Shown here: piece after piece, positions 41,735-50,574 of the stretch | How positions within the stretch are numbered: position 1 is the stretch's first letter | How the letters are laid out: each line of letters starts with the position of its first letter | NCBI RefSeq assembly: GCF_004339805.1 | Contig: NZ_SLUI01000005.1 | Coordinates: 265,868 to 329,867 of the forward strand | Reading direction: 5' to 3' | From: Anaerospora hongkongensis | GTDB lineage: Bacteria; Bacillota; Negativicutes; Sporomusales; DSM-15969 | Length of the DNA stretch: 64,000 bases | The notes under the pieces: model-generated | What the model saw: only the letters and a program-made list of their open reading frames with translations | What the model was told of the DNA's origin: nothing | The model's database searches: none | Program-made: the position numbers and the translations under genes

Positions 41735-43462
41735 ATGAAATGTATCATCCGCTTACTAGTTCAAGCAAAAAAGTATTATAAACAACTGATCGGCGCAGTA
41801 GCCGGAATCATCGCCTATACGGCAGTCAACCTGCTTGGTCCCGCCTTAATCAGCCAACTAATTGATTTACTCACAGGCAATTTCAGCAAGGCCAATATCC
41901 CCCAGGTGCAAAAGCTTGCCTTGCTGCTGCTGGGCACCTATATTTTTCGGGCTATCTTCCGCCTGGCTAGTGACTATTGGGCCCATTATGCAGCCTGGAA
42001 CATCGTCGCCGAAATGCGGGTTAACTTATATAATCACCTGCAAAACCTATCACTGCGTTTTTACAGCAATAAACAGACCGGTCAGCTGATGAGCCAGGTG
42101 ATCAATGATACGGCCCAGTTTGAAATGCTGATTGCCCATGCGATCCCGAATATATTAAGCAGCTTATTCATTGTGACAGGCGTAGCTGTGCTGCTCCTGT
42201 TCCTCAATCCCTGGCTGGCGCTGCTGACTTTTGTACCGGTACCCTTTGTTCTGATTTTCAGTCTTTACTATGCCAGAAGGATCTATCCCGCTTATAGTAT
42301 TCATCAAGCCCGGCTGGGCGATATGAATGCCGTTTTGCAGGATAACCTTTCCGGATTAAAAGAAATTCAGCTCTTTGGCCGGCAAGACTGCGCTTCCCAG
42401 TTGTTCAGCACCCAAACCTATCAGTGGCGCGATGCGGTCATGAAAGTTGTCTGGCTTGGCGGAGTCTACCACCCCGCGGTGGAAGGAATCTTGGCGATGG
42501 GTACCGTCATTGTTGTCGGCTTCGGCGGTGTTATGGCGTTAGACGGAATGCTCAGCCTGGGTGATATCGTCCGCTTTTTGCTGTATCTCAGTCTCTTTTA
42601 TGCTCCACTCACTACACTGGTTGCCTCTGTTGACAGCCTGCTCCAGGCCGTAGCTGGCGCCGAGCGGGTATTTACCTTGCTCGACGCCGAATTGGATATA
42701 AAAGATAAACCGGATGCCATCAAGCTTCCCGCAGCCCAAGGAAGTCTCGCTTTTCAAAACGTCACTTTCTACTACGATAAACAATCGCCTGTTCTGGAGG
42801 ATATTACCTTCGACATTCCATCTGGCAGCATGGTGGCCTTTGTAGGCCCAACAGGCGCAGGGAAAACGACAATGGCCGCACTGCTTACCCGCTTTTATGA
42901 TCCGCTGTCCGGTCAGGTTTTACTGGATGGCATCAATCTCAGGGATCTCTCGCTGACTTCGCTGAGAAATCAGATCAGCGTTGTTCCTCAGGATGTTTTT
43001 CTGTTCAACGGCTCTATTGCCGACAATATCGCCTACGGCAAGCCTGCCGCCACACGGGATGAAATTATTCAGGCTGCCAAACAGGCCTATATCCACGATT
43101 TCATCATTACGCTGCCCGGTAGCTATGAAGCGCTGGTAGGCGAAAGAGGTGTCCTGCTGTCGGGCGGGCAAAAGCAGCGGCTGGCCATAGCCCGGGCACT
43201 GCTGAGAGATACGCCAATACTGATATTCGATGAAGCAACCGCTTCTGTTGATATGGAGGCAGAAACAAAAATTCAACAGGCTATTCAGGCTCTGGCGGGC
43301 AATCGTACCCTTATCGTTATCGCTCATCGCCTGTCAACCGTGCGCCGGGCCGACAAAATCCTAGTCCTGAATAATACAGGGATAGCAGAGCAAGGGCGCC
43401 ACGAAGAATTACTCGCCAAAGGCGGACTGTATGCACGCCTTTGCGCCACACAGATAAACTAA
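41735..43462 (+). CDS. ABC half-transporter (fused TM domain and ATPase)
   Basis: A 575-residue exporter-fold half-transporter (MsbA/YbtPQ type). Six TM helices span about 20-310, with VAEMRVNLYNHLQNLSLRFYSNKQTGQLMSQV typical of the first coupling region. The ATPase has Walker A GPTGAGKTT, Q-loop VPQDVFLFNGSI, signature LLSGGQKQRLAIARAL, Walker B ILIFDEATASVD and the H-loop IAHRLST, all intact. Start 41735 has AGGAG upstream; the longer frame contains the Fur box. A homodimer is likely, since no second half is present. Inside a siderophore-type operon it could import ferri-siderophore (as YbtPQ/IrtAB) or export one. Confidence 0.9.
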   Translation: MKCIIRLLVQAKKYYKQLIGAVAGIIAYTAVNLLGPALISQLIDLLTGNFSKANIPQVQKLALLLLGTYIFRAIFRLASDYWAHYAAWNIVAEMRVNLYNHLQNLSLRFYSNKQTGQLMSQVINDTAQFEMLIAHAIPNILSSLFIVTGVAVLLLFLNPWLALLTFVPVPFVLIFSLYYARRIYPAYSIHQARLGDMNAVLQDNLSGLKEIQLFGRQDCASQLFSTQTYQWRDAVMKVVWLGGVYHPAVEGILAMGTVIVVGFGGVMALDGMLSLGDIVRFLLYLSLFYAPLTTLVASVDSLLQAVAGAERVFTLLDAELDIKDKPDAIKLPAAQGSLAFQNVTFYYDKQSPVLEDITFDIPSGSMVAFVGPTGAGKTTMAALLTRFYDPLSGQVLLDGINLRDLSLTSLRNQISVVPQDVFLFNGSIADNIAYGKPAATRDEIIQAAKQAYIHDFIITLPGSYEALVGERGVLLSGGQKQRLAIARALLRDTPILIFDEATASVDMEAETKIQQAIQALAGNRTLIVIAHRLSTVRRADKILVLNNTGIAEQGRHEELLAKGGLYARLCATQIN

Positions 43463-43481
43463 ATGGGAGATCTTACGGAAT

Positions 43482-44573
43482 ATGATCCAATTACGCAATA
43501 GTAGTAAAGGGACTACTGACCGACATGCCGGGAAAAACCACCGTTTTCTATTCCTACTGGCTGCAATGGCAATAGCAGCCTCCCTTTCCATCGTGCTGGC
43601 AGTTTGCCTGGGAACGGTTAAGATCGCACCTGCCGAAGCCCTGCAAATACTCTTGTATAAAGTGTTTCAGCTAGCCCCTGGCGACACTGTCTCCCCACTA
43701 TCTGCCACTCATGCGGATATAATCTGGAAGCTCCGCTTGCCTCGCGTCTTAATGGCGGCAATTGTCGGTGCAGGTCTGGCTGTCTGCGGTACAGCCATGC
43801 AGTCCTCCGTACAAAACCCACTGGCGGACCCCTACATTTTGGGTATTTCTGCCGGTGCATCGCTGGGGGCTACTTTTTCCATCCTCATCCAGGCTGCCGC
43901 CGGAGGCATGGGAACAGCTTTCTGGGCCTTTGCCGGTGCTCTGGCAGCCTGCCTGCTGGTTATGACGCTTTCGACAATCGGCGGTCAAATGTCTACTATT
44001 AAAATGATCTTAGCCGGTACCATAGCTAATGCCTTGTTTATCGCACTTTCCAATTGTATCGTCTATCTGGCCGGTAATGCGGAAGGCATTCGTACAGTTA
44101 CGTTTTGGACAATGGGCTCGCTGGCGGCCGCCAAGTGGCATAACCTGGCTCTGCCTTTTGCCGGTGTTCTGGCGGGCTGTCTGTTTTTCCTTGCCCAGTC
44201 CCGTAATTTGAATACCATGCTGCTGGGAGAAGAAGCGGCAATTACGCTTGGCATCGACTTGGCAAAAGTGCGGCGCAATATCCTGATCATGACCGCTCTT
44301 GTAACAGGGCTGATTGTTGCTACCTGCGGGGTTATCGCCTTTGTAGGATTAATTATCCCCCACATTGTGCGGGGCTTTGTTGGCTCTGATCACCGGCGCC
44401 TGCTCCCGGCAGTTATAGTAACTGGCATGCTATTCCTGATTTGGGCTGATGTCCTGGCCCGGTCTATTCTGCCAAGCGGCGAACTGCCTATCGGGATTAT
44501 TACCGCCATAATCGGCGCGCCCTTTTTCCTGTACATCTTATACAAAAATTCACTCGGCTTTGCCGTTAAATAG
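43482..44573 (+). CDS. FecCD/BtuC-family iron-type ABC permease
   Basis: A 363-residue polytopic permease. Family motifs are LRLPRVLMAAIVGAGLAVCGTAMQ (about 83-106), NPLADPYILGISAGASLGA and GLIIPHIVRGFVGSDHRRLLP near the end. It transports iron-siderophores, heme or corrinoids across the inner membrane. It follows the half-transporter by 19 bases and overlaps the upstream extension of the ATPase frame; the gap to the chosen ATPase start is 10 bases. Confidence 0.92.
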   Translation: MIQLRNSSKGTTDRHAGKNHRFLFLLAAMAIAASLSIVLAVCLGTVKIAPAEALQILLYKVFQLAPGDTVSPLSATHADIIWKLRLPRVLMAAIVGAGLAVCGTAMQSSVQNPLADPYILGISAGASLGATFSILIQAAAGGMGTAFWAFAGALAACLLVMTLSTIGGQMSTIKMILAGTIANALFIALSNCIVYLAGNAEGIRTVTFWTMGSLAAAKWHNLALPFAGVLAGCLFFLAQSRNLNTMLLGEEAAITLGIDLAKVRRNILIMTALVTGLIVATCGVIAFVGLIIPHIVRGFVGSDHRRLLPAVIVTGMLFLIWADVLARSILPSGELPIGIITAIIGAPFFLYILYKNSLGFAVK

Positions 44574-44583
44574 GGGGATTAGC

Positions 44584-45360
44584 ATGGATTTATCTTTACG
44601 GGACATCAATGTGACCTTAGGCCAAAAACAGATTCTCAGTAACGTTTGTCTTGATGCCGGAAATGGTGAGTTCGTAGGTATTATCGGTCCCAACGGCAGC
44701 GGTAAGTCGACATTGCTTCGTACAGTCTACCGGGTTATCAAGCCAAATCATGGCGCTATTTACTTCGGTGGCAAGGATCTTACGACTATTAAACTGGCTG
44801 AATCAGCCAAAAAGATGGGGGTAGTCGGGCAGTTTAATCATTTGAGTTTCGACCTTACCGTCTTTGACATGGTTATGATGGGCCGTTCACCGCACAAACA
44901 GCTGCTGGGTGGTGACACCGCGGAAGATTACCGGATTGCTACAGAAGCTTTGTGTAAAGTTGGTATGGAAAAATACAAAGATCATAATTTTTTAACGCTT
45001 TCCGGCGGTGAAAAGCAGCGGGTCATTCTGGCCAGGGCTCTGACGCAGCAGCCTAAACTTCTGGTGCTTGACGAACCTACCAATCATTTGGACATCAAGT
45101 ATCAGCTGGAACTGCTGTCGTTAGTAAAATCACTGGGGATCGGAATACTGGCCGCCCTGCATGATCTCAGCCTGTCATCCATGTTTTGTGACAAGCTGTA
45201 TGTCATGAAAGACGGCAAAGTCATCGCCTGCGGTAAACCAAAAAGTGTTCTCACACCGGAACTGATCCGTGATGTCTATGAAATAGATTGTACCATTCAG
45301 GAGAATGCAGATACCGGCTACCTTTCGATTGTCTATTACCCTACACACCGGTACGCCTAA
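44584..45360 (+). CDS. FecE/FepC-family iron-type ABC ATPase
   Basis: A 258-residue ATPase. Walker A GPNGSGKSTLLRT, Q-loop VGQFNHLSF, signature TLSGGEKQRVILARALTQ, Walker B LLVLDEPTNHLD and switch His in ALHDLSLSS are all present. The start at 44584 follows TAGGGGGAT by a normal distance. It couples with the FecCD permease before it and the lipoprotein after it as a complete type II importer. Confidence 0.92.
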   Translation: MDLSLRDINVTLGQKQILSNVCLDAGNGEFVGIIGPNGSGKSTLLRTVYRVIKPNHGAIYFGGKDLTTIKLAESAKKMGVVGQFNHLSFDLTVFDMVMMGRSPHKQLLGGDTAEDYRIATEALCKVGMEKYKDHNFLTLSGGEKQRVILARALTQQPKLLVLDEPTNHLDIKYQLELLSLVKSLGIGILAALHDLSLSSMFCDKLYVMKDGKVIACGKPKSVLTPELIRDVYEIDCTIQENADTGYLSIVYYPTHRYA

Positions 45361-45375
45361 CCAAAGGAGTATTTT

Positions 45376-46410
45376 ATGCCTCACTGTACAAAAAAACTAT
45401 TCTTAAGCCTTGCGGCTTGTATGCTTTTGCTGCTTCCTACAGGCTGCAGCCCTGCAGCGTCCATTTCACCAGCAGCGCCTCCGGCTGCCGCCGCTACAGG
45501 CTACTCACCTGTAACCATTCATAATTTTGATGCTGCAGAAAACAAGGTTGACTATACGTACCAGCACGCTCCTGTTCGCGTAGCAATCACCCATCCTGGC
45601 GCAACCGAGCTTTTATTAGAGTTGGGACTTGATGATAAGATTCTATCGACGCTGGCTCCCTATGGTCCGCCATTGAAAAGAGTTGCTGAGCGCTATGCCA
45701 GACTGCCGCTTATGACTGCCCCCTTTGTTCCATCTCAGGAAGAAATGCTGGAAATGCAGCCTGACTTGATTATCGGCTGGGCTCACAACTTTGGTGACAC
45801 CGCTTTAAGTGATGTCTATTTCTGGCATGAACAAAATATTGCCACCTACATCATCCCCAGTACACTCAACAAGTCAGAACCTACACTGGAAAACGCCGTG
45901 TACGCCTTGCTGGACGACATGGGCAAAATTTTTGGCGTTCAAAGCAAAACAGCGGCTCTCATCCAAACGTATCAATCCCGTGTTGCTGCTATCGAGCAGC
46001 GGCTCTCGCATATTCCGGCTAAAAAGACTGTTATGGTTTTACAAAATCATTCAAATGGCCAATTCTCGCTTTATGACCACAGTTATCTGATTCACGCCAT
46101 GATAAAAACCGCCGGCGGCATTTCCATTGCCGATGATGTACCCTTTATTGTGGGTGCTGAAACAGTATTGGCCTATGATCCGGACTACATTTTATATGTA
46201 TCAGTAAGTAGAAATGGTACGGACGAACTGACTGACGCAGAGGCAGCGGCCCAGTTGAAAGAAGTTGATGAGCTGTCCAGTATGCGGGCCATCCGGGAAA
46301 ATCATATTATCAATCTGCCGTTCTTTACGGTGAACAACGGTGGTATCCGCACCGTTGATGCAGTAGAGAAAATTGCCTGCCAGCTCTACCCCCTGCAAAT
46401 GCAGGACTAG
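45376..46410 (+). CDS. Periplasmic iron-complex-binding lipoprotein (FecB/BtuF-like)
   Basis: A 344-residue substrate-binding protein with lipobox LLPTGC (Cys about residue 24) after a hydrophobic signal. The mature protein has the two-lobed helical-backbone type: PVRVAITHPGATELLLELGLDD, then MLEMQPDLIIGWAHNF, and EVDELSSMRAIRENHIINLP near the end. It feeds the FecCD/ATPase pair just upstream. AAAGGAGT precedes the ATG. The cargo is probably an iron chelate, given the Fur boxes; heme or cobalamin cannot be excluded. Confidence 0.9.
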   Translation: MPHCTKKLFLSLAACMLLLLPTGCSPAASISPAAPPAAAATGYSPVTIHNFDAAENKVDYTYQHAPVRVAITHPGATELLLELGLDDKILSTLAPYGPPLKRVAERYARLPLMTAPFVPSQEEMLEMQPDLIIGWAHNFGDTALSDVYFWHEQNIATYIIPSTLNKSEPTLENAVYALLDDMGKIFGVQSKTAALIQTYQSRVAAIEQRLSHIPAKKTVMVLQNHSNGQFSLYDHSYLIHAMIKTAGGISIADDVPFIVGAETVLAYDPDYILYVSVSRNGTDELTDAEAAAQLKEVDELSSMRAIRENHIINLPFFTVNNGGIRTVDAVEKIACQLYPLQMQD

Positions 46411-46454
46411 CAGATGTCAGGTCGTTGACAACAAATTTATTTTATTTTACAATT

Positions 46455-46470
46455 TTACTGACGTCAGTCA
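46455..46470. promoter_or_regulatory. TetR-type operator in front of tetR
   Basis: TTACTGACGTCAGTCA contains the perfect palindrome ACTGACGTCAGT and shares half-sites with the two operators before the TonB receptor. It lies 22 bases before the likely tetR start, suggesting autoregulation. Confidence 0.72.
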
Positions 46471-46492
46471 GAGAGTGAGAGAGGTGGTTCTT

Positions 46493-47140
46493 ATTCCTAG
46501 AATCTCAAAAGATCCCCACGTACGTCAGGCAGAATTAATGGATACGGCCCTGGAATTATTCCTGGCAGCAGGTTATGAAAAAACCACCGTTCAGGATATT
46601 GTTAGGAAAGTCAATGTTGCTCAAGGCACATTTTACTACTACTTCCCCTCGAAAGAAGCAATACTGGAAGCTATTTTTGCCCGGCATGTTAAAAACATGC
46701 TGTATGAAGTACAGGCTTCGCAGCCAAGCAGTACGGTTTTAGAAAAGCTGCAGCTCTTAATTAAGCATTTCTACAAGCTCTGTTATCATGACGAACCGAG
46801 CCAGATTGCCAAAGTATTGTATAAAGAGAAGCAAGGCGAGCTACTTAATAAAGTCTGGCGGCAAATGCATCTGGTTACCGCGCCGGTCTTCAGAAGCCTG
46901 CTGGAGCAGGGTAACCGGGAAGGTTCAACAAAGGTAGTCCATATGGAAGAAACCCTTTCCTTTTTTGCCGGAATTATGGCTTCCCTGCTGGAAGCAAGTT
47001 CCCCCTCCGAATTCGGACATGAATCCAACCCTGAAAACCAGCAAAACAAACTGCGCCTTGCAGGACAACTGATTGAAACTTTATTTAGCGCACCGCCAGG
47101 CAGTCTTAACTTGGAAGAATCGCTGCTAAAGCTTACATAA
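46493..47140 (+). CDS. TetR-family regulator, probable ATT start
   Basis: About 215 residues. The N-terminal HTH is clear: RQAELMDTALELFLAAGYEK, TTVQDIVRKVNVAQGTFYYYF and PSKEAILEAIF. The rest is a helical ligand domain. The frame has no ATG at the right place. IPRISKDP matches the MPR-x-SKDP opening of this TetR group, and GAGAGG lies 8 bases before that ATT (46493), so ATT may be the true start; GTG codons at 46472 and 46481 are alternatives. Operators of one pattern lie in front of this gene and of the TonB receptor, so it probably controls the whole iron-type island together with Fur. Confidence 0.85.
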   Translation: MPRISKDPHVRQAELMDTALELFLAAGYEKTTVQDIVRKVNVAQGTFYYYFPSKEAILEAIFARHVKNMLYEVQASQPSSTVLEKLQLLIKHFYKLCYHDEPSQIAKVLYKEKQGELLNKVWRQMHLVTAPVFRSLLEQGNREGSTKVVHMEETLSFFAGIMASLLEASSPSEFGHESNPENQQNKLRLAGQLIETLFSAPPGSLNLEESLLKLT

Positions 47141-47179
47141 AAAAGCCGTCTTAAACAAGATTTGTTTAAGACGGCTTTT
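47141..47179. terminator. Bidirectional terminator between tetR and Nudix genes
   Basis: Perfect 17-base arms (47141-47157 and 47163-47179) with a 5-base loop and T-runs in both directions. It immediately follows the tetR stop. Confidence 0.9.
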
Positions 47180-47567
47180 AAGCTTTCCATTCCCTAAGCA
47201 GCTTTTCAACAAACGGCTGATCGGCCGGAGCAAACATATATTGCCGTAGATCCGGGATAGTAGACCATACCAGCTCCTGGTGTACTCGAGGACTAAGCTC
47301 CCCGTGCAGCCATTCAGCCCAATAAGCCATGAGGTGGACCGTTTTATTCGAATATTCATAGACCGTATCGGCGAAAAACCTGCTTACCGCAATTGTAATT
47401 GCCAATTCTTCCTGGATTTCCCTGGATAAACAAATTTCCGGACTTTCGCCGTCTTCTATTTTTCCTCCCGGAAACTCCCATAATCCGGCCAGATCATCCT
47501 GGTCAGAGCGACGGGCAATTAAGACGGTATTCCCCCGCCTGATTAATGCTGCCGTCACCTCAATCAT
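47178..47567 (-). CDS. Nudix hydrolase (MutT-like)
   Basis: A 129-residue MutT-type protein. The Nudix box is GGKIEDGESPEICLSREIQEEL, agreeing with G-x5-E-x7-REUxEExGU except that the late Gly is Ala. VTAALIRRGNTVLIARRSDQDDLAGLWEFPGG is typical of the 8-oxo-dGTP or CTP pyrophosphohydrolases. Likely role: cleaning damaged nucleotides. The start is the second ATG, with GGAGTG upstream. Confidence 0.87.
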   Translation of the reverse strand: MIEVTAALIRRGNTVLIARRSDQDDLAGLWEFPGGKIEDGESPEICLSREIQEELAITIAVSRFFADTVYEYSNKTVHLMAYWAEWLHGELSPRVHQELVWSTIPDLRQYMFAPADQPFVEKLLREWKA

Positions 47568-47624
47568 AACAAGACACTCCATTCAGCATAAACTTATCTA
47601 TAGATTGCATCGTTTAGCCCGCCA

Positions 47625-48200
47625 TTATCCCTGGTCGCAGTCATAGCCATTAACAAGTACCGACACTTCGCCGGTATGAGGATCAAATATTAAGCCATGG
47701 ATGGGCACATCCTTCGGTATGAGAGGATTATTTCTTATTTTGGCAACCACCTGGCACACATTCTCATGAGGATGATGAAACGTATCAAGCCAAACGGCCA
47801 ATTCGTCTTTAATCATTTTGATGGCATCAGGAGATATTCCTCGTGCCAGCATTTTATCAATTACCGACTCCGCACTGGAGTGAGCCACCCCGCAGTCCTC
47901 ATGGCCAATCACAATAATTTCCTGAACGCCAAGTTCATAGATCGCAATCACCAGGCTGCGGATGGTCGCCTCAAAAGGACCGGTTACCGAATTACCGGCA
48001 TTTTTAATAACTACAGCATCTTCACGCCTAAGGCCAAGGGCTGGCTCAAGAAAATCTACCAGCCGTGTATCCATACAAGTAAATACGGCAAGCTTCCGTT
48101 TTGGCAGCTTGCCGACATTGCTGCCATCTTGCTCATCGATCAATGCCGCACTATTAATAAACAATTTGTTTTTTTCTAGCATTTGTTCCAAAACACTCAT
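47625..48200 (-). CDS. Beta-class carbonic anhydrase
   Basis: A 191-residue beta-carbonic anhydrase catalysing CO2 hydration to bicarbonate. The zinc ligands are in FTCMDTRL (Cys, with catalytic Asp-Arg dyad) and GHEDCGVAH (His and Cys); IKNAGNSV lies between. The length and order match the short, strict-type bacterial enzymes. AGGGGAAA precedes the ATG. It is monocistronic. Confidence 0.92.
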   Translation of the reverse strand: MSVLEQMLEKNKLFINSAALIDEQDGSNVGKLPKRKLAVFTCMDTRLVDFLEPALGLRREDAVVIKNAGNSVTGPFEATIRSLVIAIYELGVQEIIVIGHEDCGVAHSSAESVIDKMLARGISPDAIKMIKDELAVWLDTFHHPHENVCQVVAKIRNNPLIPKDVPIHGLIFDPHTGEVSVLVNGYDCDQG

Positions 48201-48378
48201 CGTTTCCCCTATCCGGCATTGGTCTTACCCTGCCTTCTCGCATATAGTACCAATTGTGTTGTTCGACACTCAGATGTACTAATCCCTTCCACAACTCATA
48301 ATATGATTGCTTTTATTATCAAACGATACAGTAAAGTATATTCATCAGACACAGTTGTTTTAGCATTCAAAATAGAAA

Positions 48379-48404
48379 AGACCTTATCTTATCTGATAAG
48401 GTCT
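48379..48404 (-). terminator. Terminator after the periplasmic-binding fusion gene
   Basis: Perfect 10-base arms AGACCTTATC / GATAAGGTCT with a 6-base loop, followed by TTTTCT on the minus strand, 9 bases after the stop. Confidence 0.82.
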
Positions 48405-48412
48405 GCTTGCCA

Positions 48413-50377
48413 TTACGGATCTATTCTTGCCAATAACGTCTGTTCACCATTGAGCATGGCGATAACGACCATGGATTTTATCGGATTATGATAGCGGTTA
48501 AAGTAGATTGGACCTGTAACGCCTTCCAGCCGGATATTTTCGAGAGCAGCACGGATTTGTTCCGGTTCAGCGCTGCCAGCTTCTTTTATCGCGGCAATCA
48601 GAATTGTCGCTGCTTCATACCCTAAGGCACTGAATATATCCGGCTCAGTATTATATTCACTTTTGTAGGCAGCAACAAAGTGCTGATTCACAGCAGATTG
48701 CAATTGAGGGGAATAGTGATTACTGAAATAGGTATTCGTTAAGGCCTCTACACCAGCATTTTCAACTAGCCCGGCCGAATCCCAGGCATCAGTTCCTAAT
48801 ATCGGGGTTGTGATTCCACTTTCCCGGGCTTGCCGGATCAGTGGTCCAACCTCCTCAACAAAGCCGGGAATGAAAATAACATCAGCATCGGCCTGCTGAA
48901 TGCGTGCCAGCAGCGAACTAAAGTCCCGTTCTTTTTGCAGATAGCCTTCTTCAGCAATAATCTTGCCGCCACTGTCCGCAAAGGTCATTTTAAAAAGTGC
49001 AGCAATGTATTTTGAGTAGTCTGAGCTTTTATCAACCACCATCGCCGCCGTCTTCGCTCCCAGCCGATCAACGGCAAACTTGCTCATCATCTTGCCTTGA
49101 TAAGGGTCGGTAAAAGCACTGCGGAAAACATACCGCTTTGGCTTGCCATTATCCACAGCAATCGCTGGATTGATCACAGCAGAACTGATGATCGGCAGTT
49201 GGTAGTCTTCTGCCATTGCCGCCGCCGTCCTCATATTGGTATCGGTCAGTGGGCCAAGTACGGCTGCCACCTTGTTGCCGGAAATAAAGTCCGTCATTAC
49301 GTTAGCGGTACGACCTGCATTCGAACCATTATCCACCGTTACAAGCTCGATCTTTCGCCCCAGTATTCCACCAGCCGCATTGGCCTCTTTGACAGCCAGC
49401 TGCATACCGGCTAAACTCTGCTTGGCATACGGAGAAAACCCGCCGGTCAACTCAAGATTGGCACCAACTTTAATGGCATTCGGATCTTTGGCCTCGACCA
49501 AGCTGCCTGGAACAGTAAGTGACGGCAGCATGATTGCCGAACTTTTTATCTCCGCCGGAACCTGGAGTCCCTCTATTTGATTCATTTGAGAAAACGAAAT
49601 CACTGCCGAAGCTTGGACAGTGGACAACAATTGACTGATGATTGTTTTTTTCTCACTGGGCAAGTTTAGAGATTCCATGATACTTTTTCCAAAGTTCCTC
49701 AATACTCCCGACAGATCCATCTGGACTTGTGTAATTGTCGCGGTCTTCCGGTCAATTGTAACCGTATAGGTTAACTCGCCAATATCCTGAAAAAAAGCAC
49801 CTTCCGGCAGCTCCATCTTCTGCAGCCCCAGAGCACTCATCATGCGTTCCATCTCTTTGGACAGAAAGCCGGAATTGATTACAACAGCAAAATCGCTGGC
49901 TTCCGGGGTTTCCTTTACCAGAGAAACATGTTTGATTGCCTTAAAATAATCATCATAGGCAGCAAGTGGATTAAATTCGGTTAAAACCTGCTTAGTCCAA
50001 TGATCATTAACGAAAGAGTAGACCATAATTTTGCCCTGGTCTGCTTCTATGTACTGAGTAGTTTTTTGCTCTTTTTGTTCCCACTTACTATCCATCGTAA
50101 AGGTCATATTGTTTTGAACTAATAGCGGATCAGCCTGCGCATCGCATTCACTTTTGACGCTAAGACTCAGGGTTTCTCCCTGATAAGTAAGTAAATATTG
50201 ATTCTCCATTGTCATATGATAGTTCTTCACTGTATTCAACTTTTCAAAAGCAGTGATAACAATTTGTTTCGGGTCCTTACTTGCCGCCGCTGCAGATCGT
50301 CCGGCACTGCAGACGGAACCCGCCAGCATTGCAAAACATATAAGCAGCACTACCGGTAAGTACTTCAGCCTGTTCAT
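48413..50377 (-). CDS. Two-domain exported protein: lipoprotein-like beta domain fused to a Peripla_BP_6 (LivJ-type) domain
   Basis: 654 residues. A signal-like N-terminus (YLPVVLLICFAMLAGSVCSAG) may carry a lipidated Cys. Residues about 35-285 resemble the LolA/LppX- or DUF6612-like fold of exported proteins (KNYHMTMENQYLLTYQGETL, TYTVTIDRKTATITQVQMDL). From about 295 a full LivJ-type amino-acid or amide-binding domain follows: IKVGANLELTGGFSPYAKQSLAGMQLAVKEAN, then AVLGPLTDTNM and PDIFSALGYEAATILIAAI. No LivHMGF transporter genes are nearby. It may be a sensor or chemoreceptor partner rather than a transport protein. Confidence 0.8.
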   Translation of the reverse strand: MNRLKYLPVVLLICFAMLAGSVCSAGRSAAAASKDPKQIVITAFEKLNTVKNYHMTMENQYLLTYQGETLSLSVKSECDAQADPLLVQNNMTFTMDSKWEQKEQKTTQYIEADQGKIMVYSFVNDHWTKQVLTEFNPLAAYDDYFKAIKHVSLVKETPEASDFAVVINSGFLSKEMERMMSALGLQKMELPEGAFFQDIGELTYTVTIDRKTATITQVQMDLSGVLRNFGKSIMESLNLPSEKKTIISQLLSTVQASAVISFSQMNQIEGLQVPAEIKSSAIMLPSLTVPGSLVEAKDPNAIKVGANLELTGGFSPYAKQSLAGMQLAVKEANAAGGILGRKIELVTVDNGSNAGRTANVMTDFISGNKVAAVLGPLTDTNMRTAAAMAEDYQLPIISSAVINPAIAVDNGKPKRYVFRSAFTDPYQGKMMSKFAVDRLGAKTAAMVVDKSSDYSKYIAALFKMTFADSGGKIIAEEGYLQKERDFSSLLARIQQADADVIFIPGFVEEVGPLIRQARESGITTPILGTDAWDSAGLVENAGVEALTNTYFSNHYSPQLQSAVNQHFVAAYKSEYNTEPDIFSALGYEAATILIAAIKEAGSAEPEQIRAALENIRLEGVTGPIYFNRYHNPIKSMVVIAMLNGEQTLLARIDP

Positions 50378-50574
50378 TGCGAATCACCTCTTGTCCCTGT
50401 TTTATCCAGCTCATGCTTTTATTCGCCTGCTTCCCTGGCGACTCCTCCAAAAATCCCCTGCCGATTTCGCTTTTCACCGCCCTGAAGCTCACCGCCCTGT
50501 AGATTCCTGCTCATATAATTCATCCCTTAACCATAACTATATAACAGATATAGAATGTACTACGGAGGATTATC

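Noticed and set aside
48300..48375. Possible small gene between carbonic anhydrase and the binding-protein fusion
   Set aside because: Frames are short, lack ribosome sites and overlap the promoter region of the anhydrase gene.
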